A stretch of DNA of 64,000 nucleotides from Panacagrimonas sp965216805 (lineage in GTDB: Bacteria > Pseudomonadota > Gammaproteobacteria > Nevskiales > Nevskiaceae), in NCBI RefSeq assembly GCF_965216805.1, contig NZ_CBDCGN010000002.1, forward strand, positions 2,480,001 through 2,544,000, in the 5' to 3' direction. The notes beneath the pieces were generated by a model. It saw nothing but the letters and a program-made list of their open reading frames with translations. It did not search any database and was not told the origin of the DNA. Of the stretch, positions 8,797 through 18,500 are shown piece after piece (positions within the stretch are counted from its first letter, which is position 1; each line of letters begins with the position of its first letter). The translations under genes and the position numbers were made by a program.

Positions 8797-9027
8797 TCAG
8801 TGCACCTTGCGCGACCTGCCCGCGCGGCGGGCGAAATCCTGCTGCGGGCGACCACCGTGCTGCGACTCCCAGGGCTTGCGCAGCGCCGGACGCTGCGGCT
8901 TTCCAGGCGTCACGCCCTCAGGCAAGCGCATGGCGCTGCGCTTGGCTTCGCCGGCCGGCGGCGCGGCATGGTCGGCGGCAGGTTCGGCGGATTCGGCAGG
9001 TTCGACGGGGCGACCGGGCTTGTTCAT
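8797..9027 (-). CDS. Small basic hypothetical protein
   Basis: This 76-residue frame is rich in proline, arginine, glutamine and glycine, and no known domain is recognised. The N-terminal third is acidic/alanine-rich and the C-terminal half is strongly basic (RRAGRSRKVH at the end). It fills the gap between rpiA and the DUF4399 gene on the opposite strand. There is no clear ribosome binding site. It could be a genuine low-complexity protein or a chance frame in G+C-rich DNA. Confidence 0.4.
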   Translation of the reverse strand: MNKPGRPVEPAESAEPAADHAAPPAGEAKRSAMRLPEGVTPGKPQRPALRKPWESQHGGRPQQDFARRAGRSRKVH

Positions 9028-9149
9028 GGGCGCGGCAAGATTCGGGTGACTGCAACGGATAGTGACGGCCGCAGTCTAAGGCCTGGCCGGCGTGGTCTGC
9101 GCGGGCTGGTTATCATTTCCGACTGATCCCTCTCTCAGGAGCCCGTCTC

Positions 9150-9635
9150 ATGCTGCGTTCGCTCGTACTGACGTTTGCCTTGCTCGGCCTGCCGCTGGCC
9201 GCCGCCGCCGATTCGATGTCCGCCCTCAAAGAAGCTGCGAAGAAGGAGGCCAACACCCGGCTGGCGACCAAGCTCAATCTGCCGACGGCGGCGCCGGCCG
9301 AAGCCAAGGTCTATTTCATCGAACCCGCCGATGGCGCCACCGTGTCCAGCCCGGTCAAGGTGGTGTTCGGCTTGTCCGGCATGGGCGTCGCCCCCGCCGG
9401 CACCCAGATGGAAGGCACCGGCCACCATCATCTGCTGGTCGACAAGCCGACGGTCGACGTGACCGTGCCGCTGCCGGCCTCGGAACAGGTCATCCATTTC
9501 GGCAAGGGCCAGACTGAAACCACGCTCACGCTCAAGCCGGGCACCCACACCCTGCAACTGGTGTTTGCAGACTGGAAGCATCAGCCGTTCAACCCGACGG
9601 TGGCGTCCGAGGAGATCACGGTGACGGTCAAGTAA
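9150..9635 (+). CDS. Secreted DUF4399 domain protein
   Basis: The 161-residue protein begins with a clear signal peptide (LVLTFALLGLPLAAAA) and a short lysine/alanine helix. The DUF4399 domain follows at about 50-160, with AKVYFIEPADGATVSSPV, VVFGLSGMGVAPAG, the GTGHHHLLVD histidine cluster and LVFADWKHQPFNP. It is probably periplasmic. The three histidines could bind a metal, but no function is established for the family. An AGGAG lies upstream of the ATG at 9150. Confidence 0.85.
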   Translation: MLRSLVLTFALLGLPLAAAADSMSALKEAAKKEANTRLATKLNLPTAAPAEAKVYFIEPADGATVSSPVKVVFGLSGMGVAPAGTQMEGTGHHHLLVDKPTVDVTVPLPASEQVIHFGKGQTETTLTLKPGTHTLQLVFADWKHQPFNPTVASEEITVTVK

Positions 9636-9709
9636 GAATCGGCACCGGGTCTTCGAGCCCCAACTTTCTGCTGGCGACGCGCCTGCGTCGCGTCATCACG
9701 CTGTCGAAC

Positions 9710-10477
9710 ATGAAAATCGAAAACCATGTCTTCCTGATCACCGGTGGCGCTTCCGGTCTGGGCGCCGCCACGGCCACTCTGCTCAGCCGCCAAGGCGGCA
9801 AGATCGTGATCGCCGATCTCAATGAAGATGCCGGACGGGCCCTGGTATCCGAACTGGGCACCAACGCCCGTTTCGCCAAGGTCAACGTCGCCGATGAAAC
9901 GCAGGTTTCGGCTGCCATCGAGCTGGCAAGGTCGGAGTTCGGCGCCCTGCACGGTGCGGTGAATTGCGCCGGGATCGGCAGCCCGGCCAAGGTCCTGGGC
10001 AAGGATGGCCCGATGCCGCTGGATCAGTTCGCGCGCGTGATCAACATCAACCTGGTCGGCACGTTCAACGTCATCCGCCTGGCCGCCGCGCAGATGAACG
10101 CGCAGCCGCCCAACGACGAAGGCGAGCGTGGAGTGCTGATCAATACCGCGTCGATCGCCGCCTACGACGGCCAGATCGGCCAGCCCGCCTATGCGGCGTC
10201 CAAGGCTGGCGTGGTGGGCATGACCTTGCCCATCGCGCGCGAGTTCGCTCGCGTGGGCATCCGCATCGTCACCGTCGCACCCGGCCTGTTCGAGACACCG
10301 ATGATGGCCTCGCTGCCGCAGGAGGCCCGCGATTCGCTGGGCAAGAGCGTGCCGTTCCCGGCGCGCCTGGGTCGTCCAGCCGAGTTTGCGCACCTGGTCC
10401 AGACCATCGTCGAGAATCCGATGCTCAACGGCGAAACCATCCGCCTGGATGGTGCGCTGCGTATGGCGCCCAAGTGA
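9710..10477 (+). CDS. Short-chain dehydrogenase, 3-hydroxyacyl-CoA dehydrogenase type
   Basis: The 255-residue classical SDR has the cofactor loop TGGASGLG at 11-18, NCAG at 85-88 and the catalytic set S148, Y161 and K165 (YAASK). D36 after the second strand favours NAD. The wording, including GVLINTASIAAYDGQIGQPAYAASKAGV and VAPGLFETPMMASLP, matches the bacterial relatives of human HSD17B10, which oxidise (S)-3-hydroxyacyl-CoA in short or branched-chain fatty acid breakdown. A thiolase gene that could take its product lies 2 kb downstream on the same strand. Substrate is inferred from family only. Confidence 0.85.
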   Translation: MKIENHVFLITGGASGLGAATATLLSRQGGKIVIADLNEDAGRALVSELGTNARFAKVNVADETQVSAAIELARSEFGALHGAVNCAGIGSPAKVLGKDGPMPLDQFARVININLVGTFNVIRLAAAQMNAQPPNDEGERGVLINTASIAAYDGQIGQPAYAASKAGVVGMTLPIAREFARVGIRIVTVAPGLFETPMMASLPQEARDSLGKSVPFPARLGRPAEFAHLVQTIVENPMLNGETIRLDGALRMAPK

Positions 10478-10502
10478 GTCGCGAAATCGTCCGCGACCGG
10501 GA

Positions 10503-10937
10503 ATGACGGCGCCAGCGGATCACCCGGGCAGTCTGTTCGAGGCCCTGGGCGCCGAGACCGGCCTGAGAGCGCTGGTGGACGGGTTCTACGACCTGATGGA
10601 CCGCGACCCCGCTTACGCGCGCCTGCGCAGGCTGCATCCGGCCGAGTTGCACGGCTCGCGCGACAAGCTGCACTGGTTCCTCTGCGGCTGGACCGGCGGC
10701 CCCGACCATTTCGTGCAGCGCTTCGGCCATCCGCGATTGCGCGCCCGTCATCTGCCCTATGCCATCGGCATCGTCGAGCGCGACCAGTGGCTGGCCTGCA
10801 TGGATGGCGCGCTGCGGGCGCGCGCCCTGCCGGCGGACCTTCATCAGCGGCTGCTGGCTGCGCTGTTCCAGACCGCGGACTGGATGCGCAACACTCACAC
10901 CGAGCCTGCATCCGCGCTGCCATCGGGGCGAACCTGA
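10503..10937 (+). CDS. Group II truncated hemoglobin
   Basis: The 144-residue protein is a bacterial truncated hemoglobin (HbO type) that binds oxygen or NO at heme. The proximal histidine is H83 in RARHLPYAIG, the group II tryptophan is W96 in ERDQWL, and Y29 in VDGFYDLM sits at the expected distal B-helix position. The WTGGPDHFVQRFGHPRLR segment is typical. It starts 25 bp after the SDR gene and is likely co-transcribed. Oxygen handling for a nearby enzyme is a guess. Confidence 0.88.
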   Translation: MTAPADHPGSLFEALGAETGLRALVDGFYDLMDRDPAYARLRRLHPAELHGSRDKLHWFLCGWTGGPDHFVQRFGHPRLRARHLPYAIGIVERDQWLACMDGALRARALPADLHQRLLAALFQTADWMRNTHTEPASALPSGRT

Positions 10938-11017
10938 CCAAGAGCGACAACTCCCGCCGGCCAGCGGGCCGTCGATAAGATGACCGGGTGGTCGCCGCCT
11001 CAGATCCTACGTTCCCG

Positions 11018-12361
11018 ATGAATCCCGACCGGCCCGACATTCCCCTGCGCGTTGCAATCCGGGTCTGGCTGAAGATCGGCCTGATCAACTTCGGCGGGCC
11101 GGCAGGGCAGATTGCGCTCATGCACCGCCTTCTGGTCGAAGAGCGACGCTGGATTTCAGAGGCGCGCTTCCTGCACGCGCTCAACTATTGCATGTTGTTG
11201 CCCGGTCCCGAGGCGCAGCAGCTGGCGACCTATATCGGCTGGCTGATGCACCGCACTGTGGGCGGGCTGGTGGCCGGGACACTGTTCATCCTGCCGGGCT
11301 TCGTGCTGATGCTGCTGATCGGCGCCGCCTACGTTTCCTGGGGCGAACTGCAGTGGATGCAGGGCCTGTTGCTCGGCATGCAGGCGGCGACGCTCGCGAT
11401 TGTCGTTCAGGCGGTGGTCCGGCTGGGGGCCAGAACGCTGCGGCACGGCGCGCTCTACGCGCTGGCCGCCGTGGCGTTTACCGCGATCTTCGCCTTCGAT
11501 GTGCCGTTCCCGCTGATCGTGCTCGGCGCCGCCGCCCTCGGAATTCTGGGCACACGCCTGGTTCCGCGAGCCTTCGCACCGCCCGGCGAGGAGGGCGTCC
11601 TCGCCACCGCCGACCCCCTACCGGAAACGGCTGTTCCGCCACCGACATGGACGCTGCGCGTGTTGCTGTCGGGAGTGTTGCTGTGGGGTTTGCCGGTGCT
11701 GTTGTTGCTGGCGAGTCTGGGCGCCTCGCACGTCTACACGCAGCAGGCGCTGTTCTTCAGCAAGATGGCCGTGGTGACCTTCGGTGGCGCTTACGCGGTG
11801 CTGGCCTACATGACCCAGCAGGCGGTGGAACGCTATGGCTGGCTGTCGCCGACCGAGATGGTGCAAGGTCTGGCCCTGGCGGAAACCACACCCGGACCCT
11901 TGATCCTGGTGCTGACCTACGTGGGCTTTCTGGCGGCCTATCGCGAACCGGGGGCGCTGGATCCGCTGCTGGCCGGCGTGCTCGGAGGATCGTTATCCAC
12001 CTGGATCACCTTTGTGCCCTGCTTTCTGTGGATCTTTCTGGGCGCACCGTACGTCGAGCGCCTTCGCGGCCACCGGGCCTTGTCCGCTGCGCTGACCGGC
12101 ATCACCGCGGCGGTGGTCGGCGTGATCCTCAATCTGTCGGTCTGGTTTGCCCTGCACGTATGGTTTGCGCAGATCGCCGAGCGGCCGGTCTACGGCGTCA
12201 ACCTGCCGCTGCCGCTGTGGTCGACGGCCGATCCGGTAGCGATCACCCTGAGCGCGATGGCGATGTTGGCGCTGCTGCCGCTGCGCGCCGGCCTGATGTG
12301 GGTCCTGGCGGGCAGCGCCGGGCTGGGACTGGTCGCCAGCTTGCTCGGCTGGACCGCCTGA
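11018..12361 (+). CDS. chrA: Chromate transporter ChrA family
   Basis: The 447-residue inner-membrane protein is a full-length CHR protein built from two homologous halves. The first half has KIGLINFGGPAGQIALMHR and LNYCMLLPGPEAQQLATYIGW. The second has FSKMAVVTFGGAYAVLAYM and LALAETTPGPLILVLTYVGF. Members export chromate, though many chromosomal copies are untested. A GTG ten codons upstream is possible, but the ATG at 11018 precedes the first recognisable helix. It is 80 bp after the hemoglobin gene. Confidence 0.92.
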   Translation: MNPDRPDIPLRVAIRVWLKIGLINFGGPAGQIALMHRLLVEERRWISEARFLHALNYCMLLPGPEAQQLATYIGWLMHRTVGGLVAGTLFILPGFVLMLLIGAAYVSWGELQWMQGLLLGMQAATLAIVVQAVVRLGARTLRHGALYALAAVAFTAIFAFDVPFPLIVLGAAALGILGTRLVPRAFAPPGEEGVLATADPLPETAVPPPTWTLRVLLSGVLLWGLPVLLLLASLGASHVYTQQALFFSKMAVVTFGGAYAVLAYMTQQAVERYGWLSPTEMVQGLALAETTPGPLILVLTYVGFLAAYREPGALDPLLAGVLGGSLSTWITFVPCFLWIFLGAPYVERLRGHRALSAALTGITAAVVGVILNLSVWFALHVWFAQIAERPVYGVNLPLPLWSTADPVAITLSAMAMLALLPLRAGLMWVLAGSAGLGLVASLLGWTA

Positions 12362-12488
12362 ACCCGCCGGGCGCAATTGGACGCTCGCGGCGTGCCGCGC
12401 AACCCGAACACCTGTCTCTGCGGCCGCAGGAGCGGCATCGGCGCAGGCCTACAATCGGTCCATCGCTTTCGACCTTTGGGAGTTGCCG

Positions 12489-13766
12489 ATGAAACAGTCC
12501 CTCCAGCGCGTGGCCATCCTCGGTGGCGCGCGCATCCCGTTTGCCCGCTCCAACGGCGCCTACGCCGAAGCCTCCAACAAGGACATGCTTACCGCCACCT
12601 TGCGCGGCGTGGTGGATAAATTCCAGTTGCACGGCGAGCGCCTGGGCGAGGTGGCAGCTGGCGCCGTGCTCAAACACTCGCGAGATTTCAACCTGTGCCG
12701 CGAGTCGGTGCTGTCCTCCGGCCTGTCGGCCGAAACGCCCGCCTATGACGTGCAGATGGCCTGTGCCACCGGCCTGCAGACGGCGGTGAACATTGCCAAC
12801 AAGATTGCGGTTGGCCAGATCGATTCCGGCATCGCCGGCGGCGTGGACACCACCTCCGACGCACCCATCGGCGTCAACGAAAAGTTGCGCAAGATTCTGC
12901 TGGAAGCCAATCGTGCCAAGACCAACGGCGCCAAGCTCAAGGCGCTGGCCAAGTTTCGCCCGTCGATGCTCGCGCCTTCGACACCGGCGGTGACCGAGCC
13001 GCGCACCAGGATGAGCATGGGCCAGCATGCCGAGGCCACTGCCAAGGTCTGGGGCATCACCCGCGAGGAGCAGGACCAGCTGGCGTTCGATTCGCACCAG
13101 AAGGCCGCCGCCGCCTACGACTCCGGGTTCTACGCCGACCTGGTGGTGCCGTTCCGCAGCCTGGAGCGCGACAACAACCTGCGTGCCGACACCAGCCTGG
13201 AAAAGATGGCCAGCCTCAAGCCGGCCTACGACCGCGCCAATGGCACGCTCACCGCGGCCAACTCCACGCCGCTGACCGACGGTGCGTCGGCCGTGCTGCT
13301 GGCGTCGGAGGACTGGGCCGCCGCACGCGGTCTGGAGCCGCTGGCCTACCTGATGCACGCCGAAACCGAGGCGGTGGACTTCGCCACCGGCAAGGAAGGC
13401 CTGCTGATGGCGCCGACCTACGCGGTGCCGCGCATGCTGGAGCGTGCCGGCCTGACCCTGCAGGATTTCGATTTCTACGAGATCCACGAAGCCTTTGCCG
13501 CTCAGGTGCTGTGCACGCTCAAGGCCTGGAACGATCCCAAATTCTGCGCCGAGCAGCTCGGCCTGGACGGCGTGCTCGGCAGCATCGACCGCTCGCGCAT
13601 GAACATCCGCGGCGGATCGCTGGCGCTGGGCCATCCGTTTGCCGCCACCGGCGGGCGCATCCTGGCCACGCTGGCCAAGATCATCGACGAGAACCGCGGC
13701 GGCCGTGGGCTGATCTCGATCTGCGCGGCGGGTGGGTTGGGCATTACGGCCATTGTCGAACGCTAA
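12489..13766 (+). CDS. Acetyl-CoA C-acyltransferase (thiolase, FadI-like)
   Basis: Thiolases cleave 3-ketoacyl-CoA or condense acetyl-CoA in fatty acid metabolism. The 425-residue protein has the acyl-accepting cysteine C92 in QMACATGLQTAV, EIHEAFAAQ, the catalytic histidine in LALGHPFAATGGR and the second cysteine in ICAAGGLG near the end. The lysine-rich insert (KLRKILLEANRAKTNGAKLKALAK) resembles FadI-type enzymes. The ATG at 12489 follows a GGAG with good spacing; a TTG two codons earlier is less likely. No fadJ partner is adjacent, so it may pair with the SDR at 9710. Confidence 0.9.
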   Translation: MKQSLQRVAILGGARIPFARSNGAYAEASNKDMLTATLRGVVDKFQLHGERLGEVAAGAVLKHSRDFNLCRESVLSSGLSAETPAYDVQMACATGLQTAVNIANKIAVGQIDSGIAGGVDTTSDAPIGVNEKLRKILLEANRAKTNGAKLKALAKFRPSMLAPSTPAVTEPRTRMSMGQHAEATAKVWGITREEQDQLAFDSHQKAAAAYDSGFYADLVVPFRSLERDNNLRADTSLEKMASLKPAYDRANGTLTAANSTPLTDGASAVLLASEDWAAARGLEPLAYLMHAETEAVDFATGKEGLLMAPTYAVPRMLERAGLTLQDFDFYEIHEAFAAQVLCTLKAWNDPKFCAEQLGLDGVLGSIDRSRMNIRGGSLALGHPFAATGGRILATLAKIIDENRGGRGLISICAAGGLGITAIVER

Positions 13767-13937
13767 CCGGCAGCGTCGCCGCCAACGAATGCATGGCCGA
13801 AATCTTCGTTCGCAGTCGCTCCCTGGCGTCGGCGCGCACTCGGGTCTGATGCCGATATCTCATTCGAACCTGTGCTAGCTTTTTCGGGGTCCGGCGTCGG
13901 AATGCTTCCGACCCCCTCGCGCAAGCGGGGATGAGGG
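13767..13937. other. Intergenic stretch with palindromes left of the IS element
   Basis: No gene is seen. At 13896-13912 GTCGGAA and TTCCGAC can pair around TGC, with GGGGTC/GACCCC offering an alternative outer pairing (13886-13891 with 13910-13915). A second weak palindrome, CCCTC...GAGGG, follows just before the IS. Neither has a U-run, so these look like REP-type repeats rather than a terminator for the thiolase gene. Confidence 0.4.
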
Positions 13938-13941
13938 CTAG
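13938..13941. repeat. CTAG target-site duplication, left
   Basis: CTAG occurs immediately outside the left inverted end and again at 15105-15108 outside the right end. A 4-bp duplication of this sequence is the usual signature of IS5-family insertion. Confidence 0.8.
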
Positions 13942-15104
13942 GGATTCTCTGATTTACCTGGTGACTGGCGCCCCAAGCCGATAAGAAATCCGAATTATGG
14001 GTGCTTGGATCGCCTCGGATGCCTCGTTTCTTGGCCTTTCGGCCTCAATCGCTGTGCAGCAGGCGGATTACGCCTGCTGCAGCTTCATCAATTGAGCGCG
14101 CGCCAGGTACAGGTTGGCCAGCGCGCAGGTCACCTGCAGCCGGTGCAGGTTCTTCGCCAGACCGCGGTAGCGGACCTTGGTAAAACCGAAGCGCAGCTTG
14201 ATCACCGCAAAGACGTGCTCGACCTTGGCGCGCACCTTGGACTTGGTCCGGTTCTTCGCCCGCTCTGATTCGTCGATGACGCCCTTGAGACGGTAGCGCC
14301 GGTTGGTGAAATCCAGCGCCTGCGGGGCCTTCTCACGAATGACGCTGCCCTGACCGCGATACGCCTGATCACCCCACACCCGCGTCTCCTGGCCGTGCAG
14401 CAGTTCCGGCAATACCCGGCAGTCGGCCACGTTCGCCGCCGTGGCTTGTACCGAATGAATCAGCCGGGTCCGGCTGTCGACACCCACGTGCGCCTTCATG
14501 CCGAAGTACCACTGGTTGCCTTTCTTGGTCTGGTGCATCTCGGGATCGCGCTGCTGTTGCTGATTCTTGGTCGAACTCGGCGCGCCAATGATCGTGGCAT
14601 CCACGATCGTCCCTTTGCTGATCTTGAAGCCCTGCTCCTGAAGGTAGCGCTGGACCTGGTCAAACAGCGGCTTGCCCAGGGTGTTGCGCTCCAGCAGGTG
14701 GCGGAACTTGCAGATCGTGGTTTCGTCCGGCGGCGCCTCCAGGCCCAGGTCAATCCCCGCAAAACGGCGCATCGACGCCGAGTCGTACAAGGCCTCCTCG
14801 GCCGCCGGGTCCGACAGATCGAACCACTGCTGCAGAAAGTAGATCCGCAGCATCCGCTCCAGTGCTATCGGTGGCCGTCCGCCGCTGCCGGTATCCTTGA
14901 AGTAATACGGCTCGATCACCTCGCACAGCGAGGACCACGGCATCACCGAGTCCATCTGCTCCAGGAAGCGCGCCCGCTTGGTCGTGCGCGCGTACTTCTC
15001 AAATCCACTGCCCAGGCTCTGTTGCTTCATCAAAGTCATCCGTCTGTCCGTTCCAGATTGAAACGCAAACAGCGTGCAACTTCGAGAGGTAAATCAGAGA
15101 ATCC
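13942..15104 (-). mobile_element. IS5-family insertion sequence, complete (1163 bp)
   Basis: The left end GGATTCTCTGATTTACCT (13942-13959) is repeated inverted without mismatch at 15087-15104. It contains a single transposase gene reading leftward and is flanked by CTAG on both sides. Perfect ends, an intact transposase and a clean target duplication mean it may be recently inserted and still active. It lies between the thiolase gene and the restriction-methylation gene and breaks neither. Confidence 0.88.
14068..15039 (-). CDS. IS5-family DDE transposase
   Basis: The 323-residue transposase is intact. It has the N-terminal DUF772 region (GGRPPIALERMLRIYFLQQWF, then AAEEALYDSASMRRFAGI), and the DDE core with the first aspartate in TIVDATIIGAPSS, the second in VWGDQAYRG, and the glutamate in RAKVEHVFAVIKLRFG, followed by the LARNLHRLQ-like LAKNLHRLQVTCALANLY. 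The start may be ATG 15039 or the in-frame ATG 15030 (MKQQSLGSGF), which matches many relatives. It acts on the ends of its own element. Confidence 0.93.
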   Translation of the reverse strand: MTLMKQQSLGSGFEKYARTTKRARFLEQMDSVMPWSSLCEVIEPYYFKDTGSGGRPPIALERMLRIYFLQQWFDLSDPAAEEALYDSASMRRFAGIDLGLEAPPDETTICKFRHLLERNTLGKPLFDQVQRYLQEQGFKISKGTIVDATIIGAPSSTKNQQQQRDPEMHQTKKGNQWYFGMKAHVGVDSRTRLIHSVQATAANVADCRVLPELLHGQETRVWGDQAYRGQGSVIREKAPQALDFTNRRYRLKGVIDESERAKNRTKSKVRAKVEHVFAVIKLRFGFTKVRYRGLAKNLHRLQVTCALANLYLARAQLMKLQQA

Positions 15105-15562
15105 CTAGAGCACGTTTTGTTTATTTGCAGACATATCCGCGAGAAGCGAAGCCGGTGTAGCCCGGGTGCAACCCGGGGTTTGCCTTCGCCGAGACGCGGA
15201 ACCCCGGGTTTCACCCGGGGCCTGCTCAGCATGACAGCAAGAGTGTCTGCACATGAACCACAATCGCTCTAATTTCATCGGACAGCTCCGCTCGCTCGCG
15301 CTGTGACAATGCAAGAAGTCTGCGCCTTGAAGCCGATGCGGCCCTATCCGAATGTCTTTGCCCTCACTTCGACTCGAGGCGAGCCACCGATCAAACCGAC
15401 CCACCACTCGCCGTCGGCGTGACTCGACATTCCCGCACTGGGCATATCCGTGCCCGAAAAGGGCATCACAAAATCCGCCTGCACCCTAACGGTCGACCAA
15501 ACGGCGTGCGGGTGTTTCGCGCAGAGATCCCCCAGATTCCTGCGTAGATCCGCTCTGCCCCG
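15105..15562. other. IS right flank with REP-like palindrome pair, no gene
   Basis: After CTAG (15105-15108) come two palindromes: CCCGGGT-nnn-ACCCGGG at 15161-15177 and CCCCGGGT...ACCCGGGG at 15202-15220. Their shared arms are inverted to each other, as in a bacterial interspersed mosaic element. The rest up to the restriction gene's stop codon has no convincing coding sequence; a 100-codon frame on the minus strand is rich in cysteine, histidine and arginine with no domain, and it overlaps the palindromes. Confidence 0.6.
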
Positions 15563-18500
15563 CTACGCCGCCCGATAACGTTCGCCTTCCGGCGTGATGC
15601 GGCCCAGCGCGGCCAGGGTTTCCAGGATCTGGGGCAGGCGTTTTTTCCACCCGCCCCTACCGCTGAAGTGCGCGGCGACGCCGTCCAGGTCCAGCGCGCC
15701 CGGTTGGCCGCGCAGCAGATCGGCGACCGCGCGCACCTGCGCAGGCAGTTCAGCCGGCCAGGGCTGGCGTCTGGAGACGCCGCCAGCAACGGCTGGTGCT
15801 GCGACGGCATCGTCGTCGTCCGCCACGCCGACATCGGCCTCCACCTGAGTCGCTGCATGACCCCGAGGATTCTGGAAGTCCGGTCGCAACCAGCGAATGT
15901 GGCCGCGTGCTTCTTCAGTGGCGCGTTCGGCGTTGAGCGCCACCAGCCGGTTCAGCAGCTCGGCTTGCGCGCGCGCTTGCGCCGCGTCTGGCTCCGCAAA
16001 CGGCGTGGTGCCGCCGGGTTTGCCGACCAGATCGGGCGCCAGATCGTCCCAGCCGTAGGCGGCCAGCACTTCGCGGTCCAGATCGTCGTGCAGGCTGGCC
16101 AGCACGCTCACCAGGCCCTGCTCGTGAATGATCTTCTCTTTGGTGGTGAGCGGCCGCTGCTGGCGCAGCGCTTCCAGCACGTTGTAGCAGCCGGTGAGGG
16201 TCAGGTCGGGATGCGCGGCCTGCTGACGCTTGCGGTGGGCGTCGATGGCCTCGGCGAGTCCGCCGATGCGGGTGGACTGCTCGGGGGTGAGGTCGGGGAA
16301 GGGGAAGGTTTCGAAGCAACTGCCCTTGGTGTATCGGGAGTCATTGCCGACGCCCAATCGGGAGCCCGCCTCCAGCGACCACAGCACATGCGCTCTCGAA
16401 GACATCGTCCCCAGGTGCTCCGCCGAGTCCAGTGCGAACATGACCGTGGTGCTGTCACAGATCGCCCGCGATTCGACGAACTGAAAAGTGCGGAATTTGG
16501 CCGTGAGCGAAGTTGCGATCGCCCGGTCGCATCCAGCGAGGGCTGGCCTGAACGTATTTCGGGCTTCTCCGTAAATCCACCACCGATCCCGCACTGAAGC
16601 GCGTGGGTTTTGATCACGTTCAGGCTTCACCCGCGACGCGATCCATTGATAGATCGATGCCTGCTTTTCCCTTAGCTCGGGGATAGAAAGGTCGCAAACG
16701 TCAATTGCGTGCATCCCTCGCGACTTTTGTGTCAGGTCACGACCTGAATACAGCGGCCAGATACGGGACTGCGGGCTGCAGAAATTCGCGTCGAGGTTGC
16801 GTGCTTCCGCTTCGCCGACCACGAAGCCCGTTCCGGTCAACTGGTACCCGACGCAACTGAGGCGTGCGTTCCCTGTAAGCGTGTTCAGGCGGCTGACATC
16901 GAAGCCGATGTTGAGGCTGGATGTGATTAATCCCTTTACGGTCACAAGTTCCACATTGACCTCGCCTTCTTCGCCCGGCGACTCGCGGCGAACGGTTTGC
17001 AGCCTGCCCGGTGACTCGACCGCGCTTGCCACCGTCATTGCCACACGGACGGCGGCACCGTCGCTGCTGTCGACCCAAGGATGATCTGGAATGACAAAGG
17101 CCAGCGACACCGGCGGTTTCGCGTTCATGTGCCTGATCAACACCTTGCGCGAGAACTCCTGCCGAATGCTGTTCGTCGTGATCAGGCCGAACTGGCGCAG
17201 GTTGCCAGCGCGTACTTTCTCGGCGGCAATGTCCCACCAGTACATGACGAAGTCGGCGTGCTCAGGCACATCCTCGTACGTTGATCGCAGCGCGTTCAGG
17301 TAACCGTCACCAAGGGCGAGGCGAATCGTTCGCGCGCCGAGATACGGCGGATTCCCCACCACAAACTCGGCCTCGGGCCAGTCGGCCTTGCGCGGGTTGG
17401 CGTAGCGCTCGATGGGCACGCGTGCGGCTTCGTCCGGCACGTCTTCGCCGGTGACCGGGTGTTTCTTGAAGGTGTGGCCGTCCCAGCGGGTTTGCGGCTG
17501 GCCGGCGTCGTCGGTGACGTAGTCCATGCCGTCATGCGCCAGCACTGCGTCGCGGCATTCGATGGTGCGAAAGTCTTTGAGCACCGGCAGCGGCGGGGTG
17601 GCGTCCTTGCGGGTGCGGAAGTGCCATTGCAGGTAGCCGATCCACAGCACCAGTTCGGCCAGCGCGGCGGCGCGGGGGTTGATCTCCAGCCCCAGAAACT
17701 GGTGCGGGTCCACGGTGAGCCCTTCGGCTTCGAGGCTCATGCTCTGGCCCAGGGCTTCCATCTGGTTGAGCACTTCGCCTTCGAGCCGCTTGAGGTGCTC
17801 CAGGGTCACATATAGAAAGTTGCCGCTGCCGCAGGCCGGGTCCAGCACGCGCACGTTGCACAACTGTTGATGGAAGCTGCGCAGTTCTTTCAGGGCGCCC
17901 TTGGTGTCGCCCTCTTTGGCGAGGGTGAGCGCGGCGGCCTGGGCGTGCTGCCAGTCGTCGCGCAGCGGTTCGATGACGGTGGGCAGCACCAGCCGCTCCA
18001 CATAGGCACGCGGGGTGTAATGGGCGCCCAGCTTGTGGCGCTCGCGCGGTTCCAGCGCGCGTTCCAGCAGGGTACCGATGATGGCGGGTTCGACCTGCGT
18101 CCAGTCGGCCATGCCGGCCTTGATGAGCAGGTCAATCTGCGCGCGCTTGAGCGGCAATACATCGGGGCTCTTGAAAAGCTTGCCGTTGAAGCGCAACAGT
18201 TCCTTGCGCAGCAGCACCGAGAACCCGCCGCGGTCCATGGTCTGCCACAGGTCCGCAACCAGCGGCACGAACTGCTCGGGATGGTCGCTGAGCGTTTGCA
18301 GCAGTTCGGTGAAGCTGCGTACCGGCAGCAGGCCCACGTCTTCGGCAAAGAAGGTGAACAGGCAGCGGGTGAGAAAGCCCGCCACGGCCTGCGGCGGGTG
18401 GCCGTCGGCTTCCAGCGCCCGCGCCACTTCGGCCAGTTGCCCGGCAATCTTGCGGGTCACGGCGGCGGCAATGCGCGCGGGGTTGAGCGCCAGCGGGTCC

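Noticed and set aside
13886..13915. Hairpin after the thiolase gene as a rho-independent terminator
   Set aside because: No U-run follows on either strand, and the arms have alternative pairings; it is better described as a REP-type palindrome.
15105..15407. 100-codon minus-strand frame right of the IS
   Set aside because: It begins and ends in palindromic DNA, has no ribosome site and looks random; kept only as part of the intergenic description.
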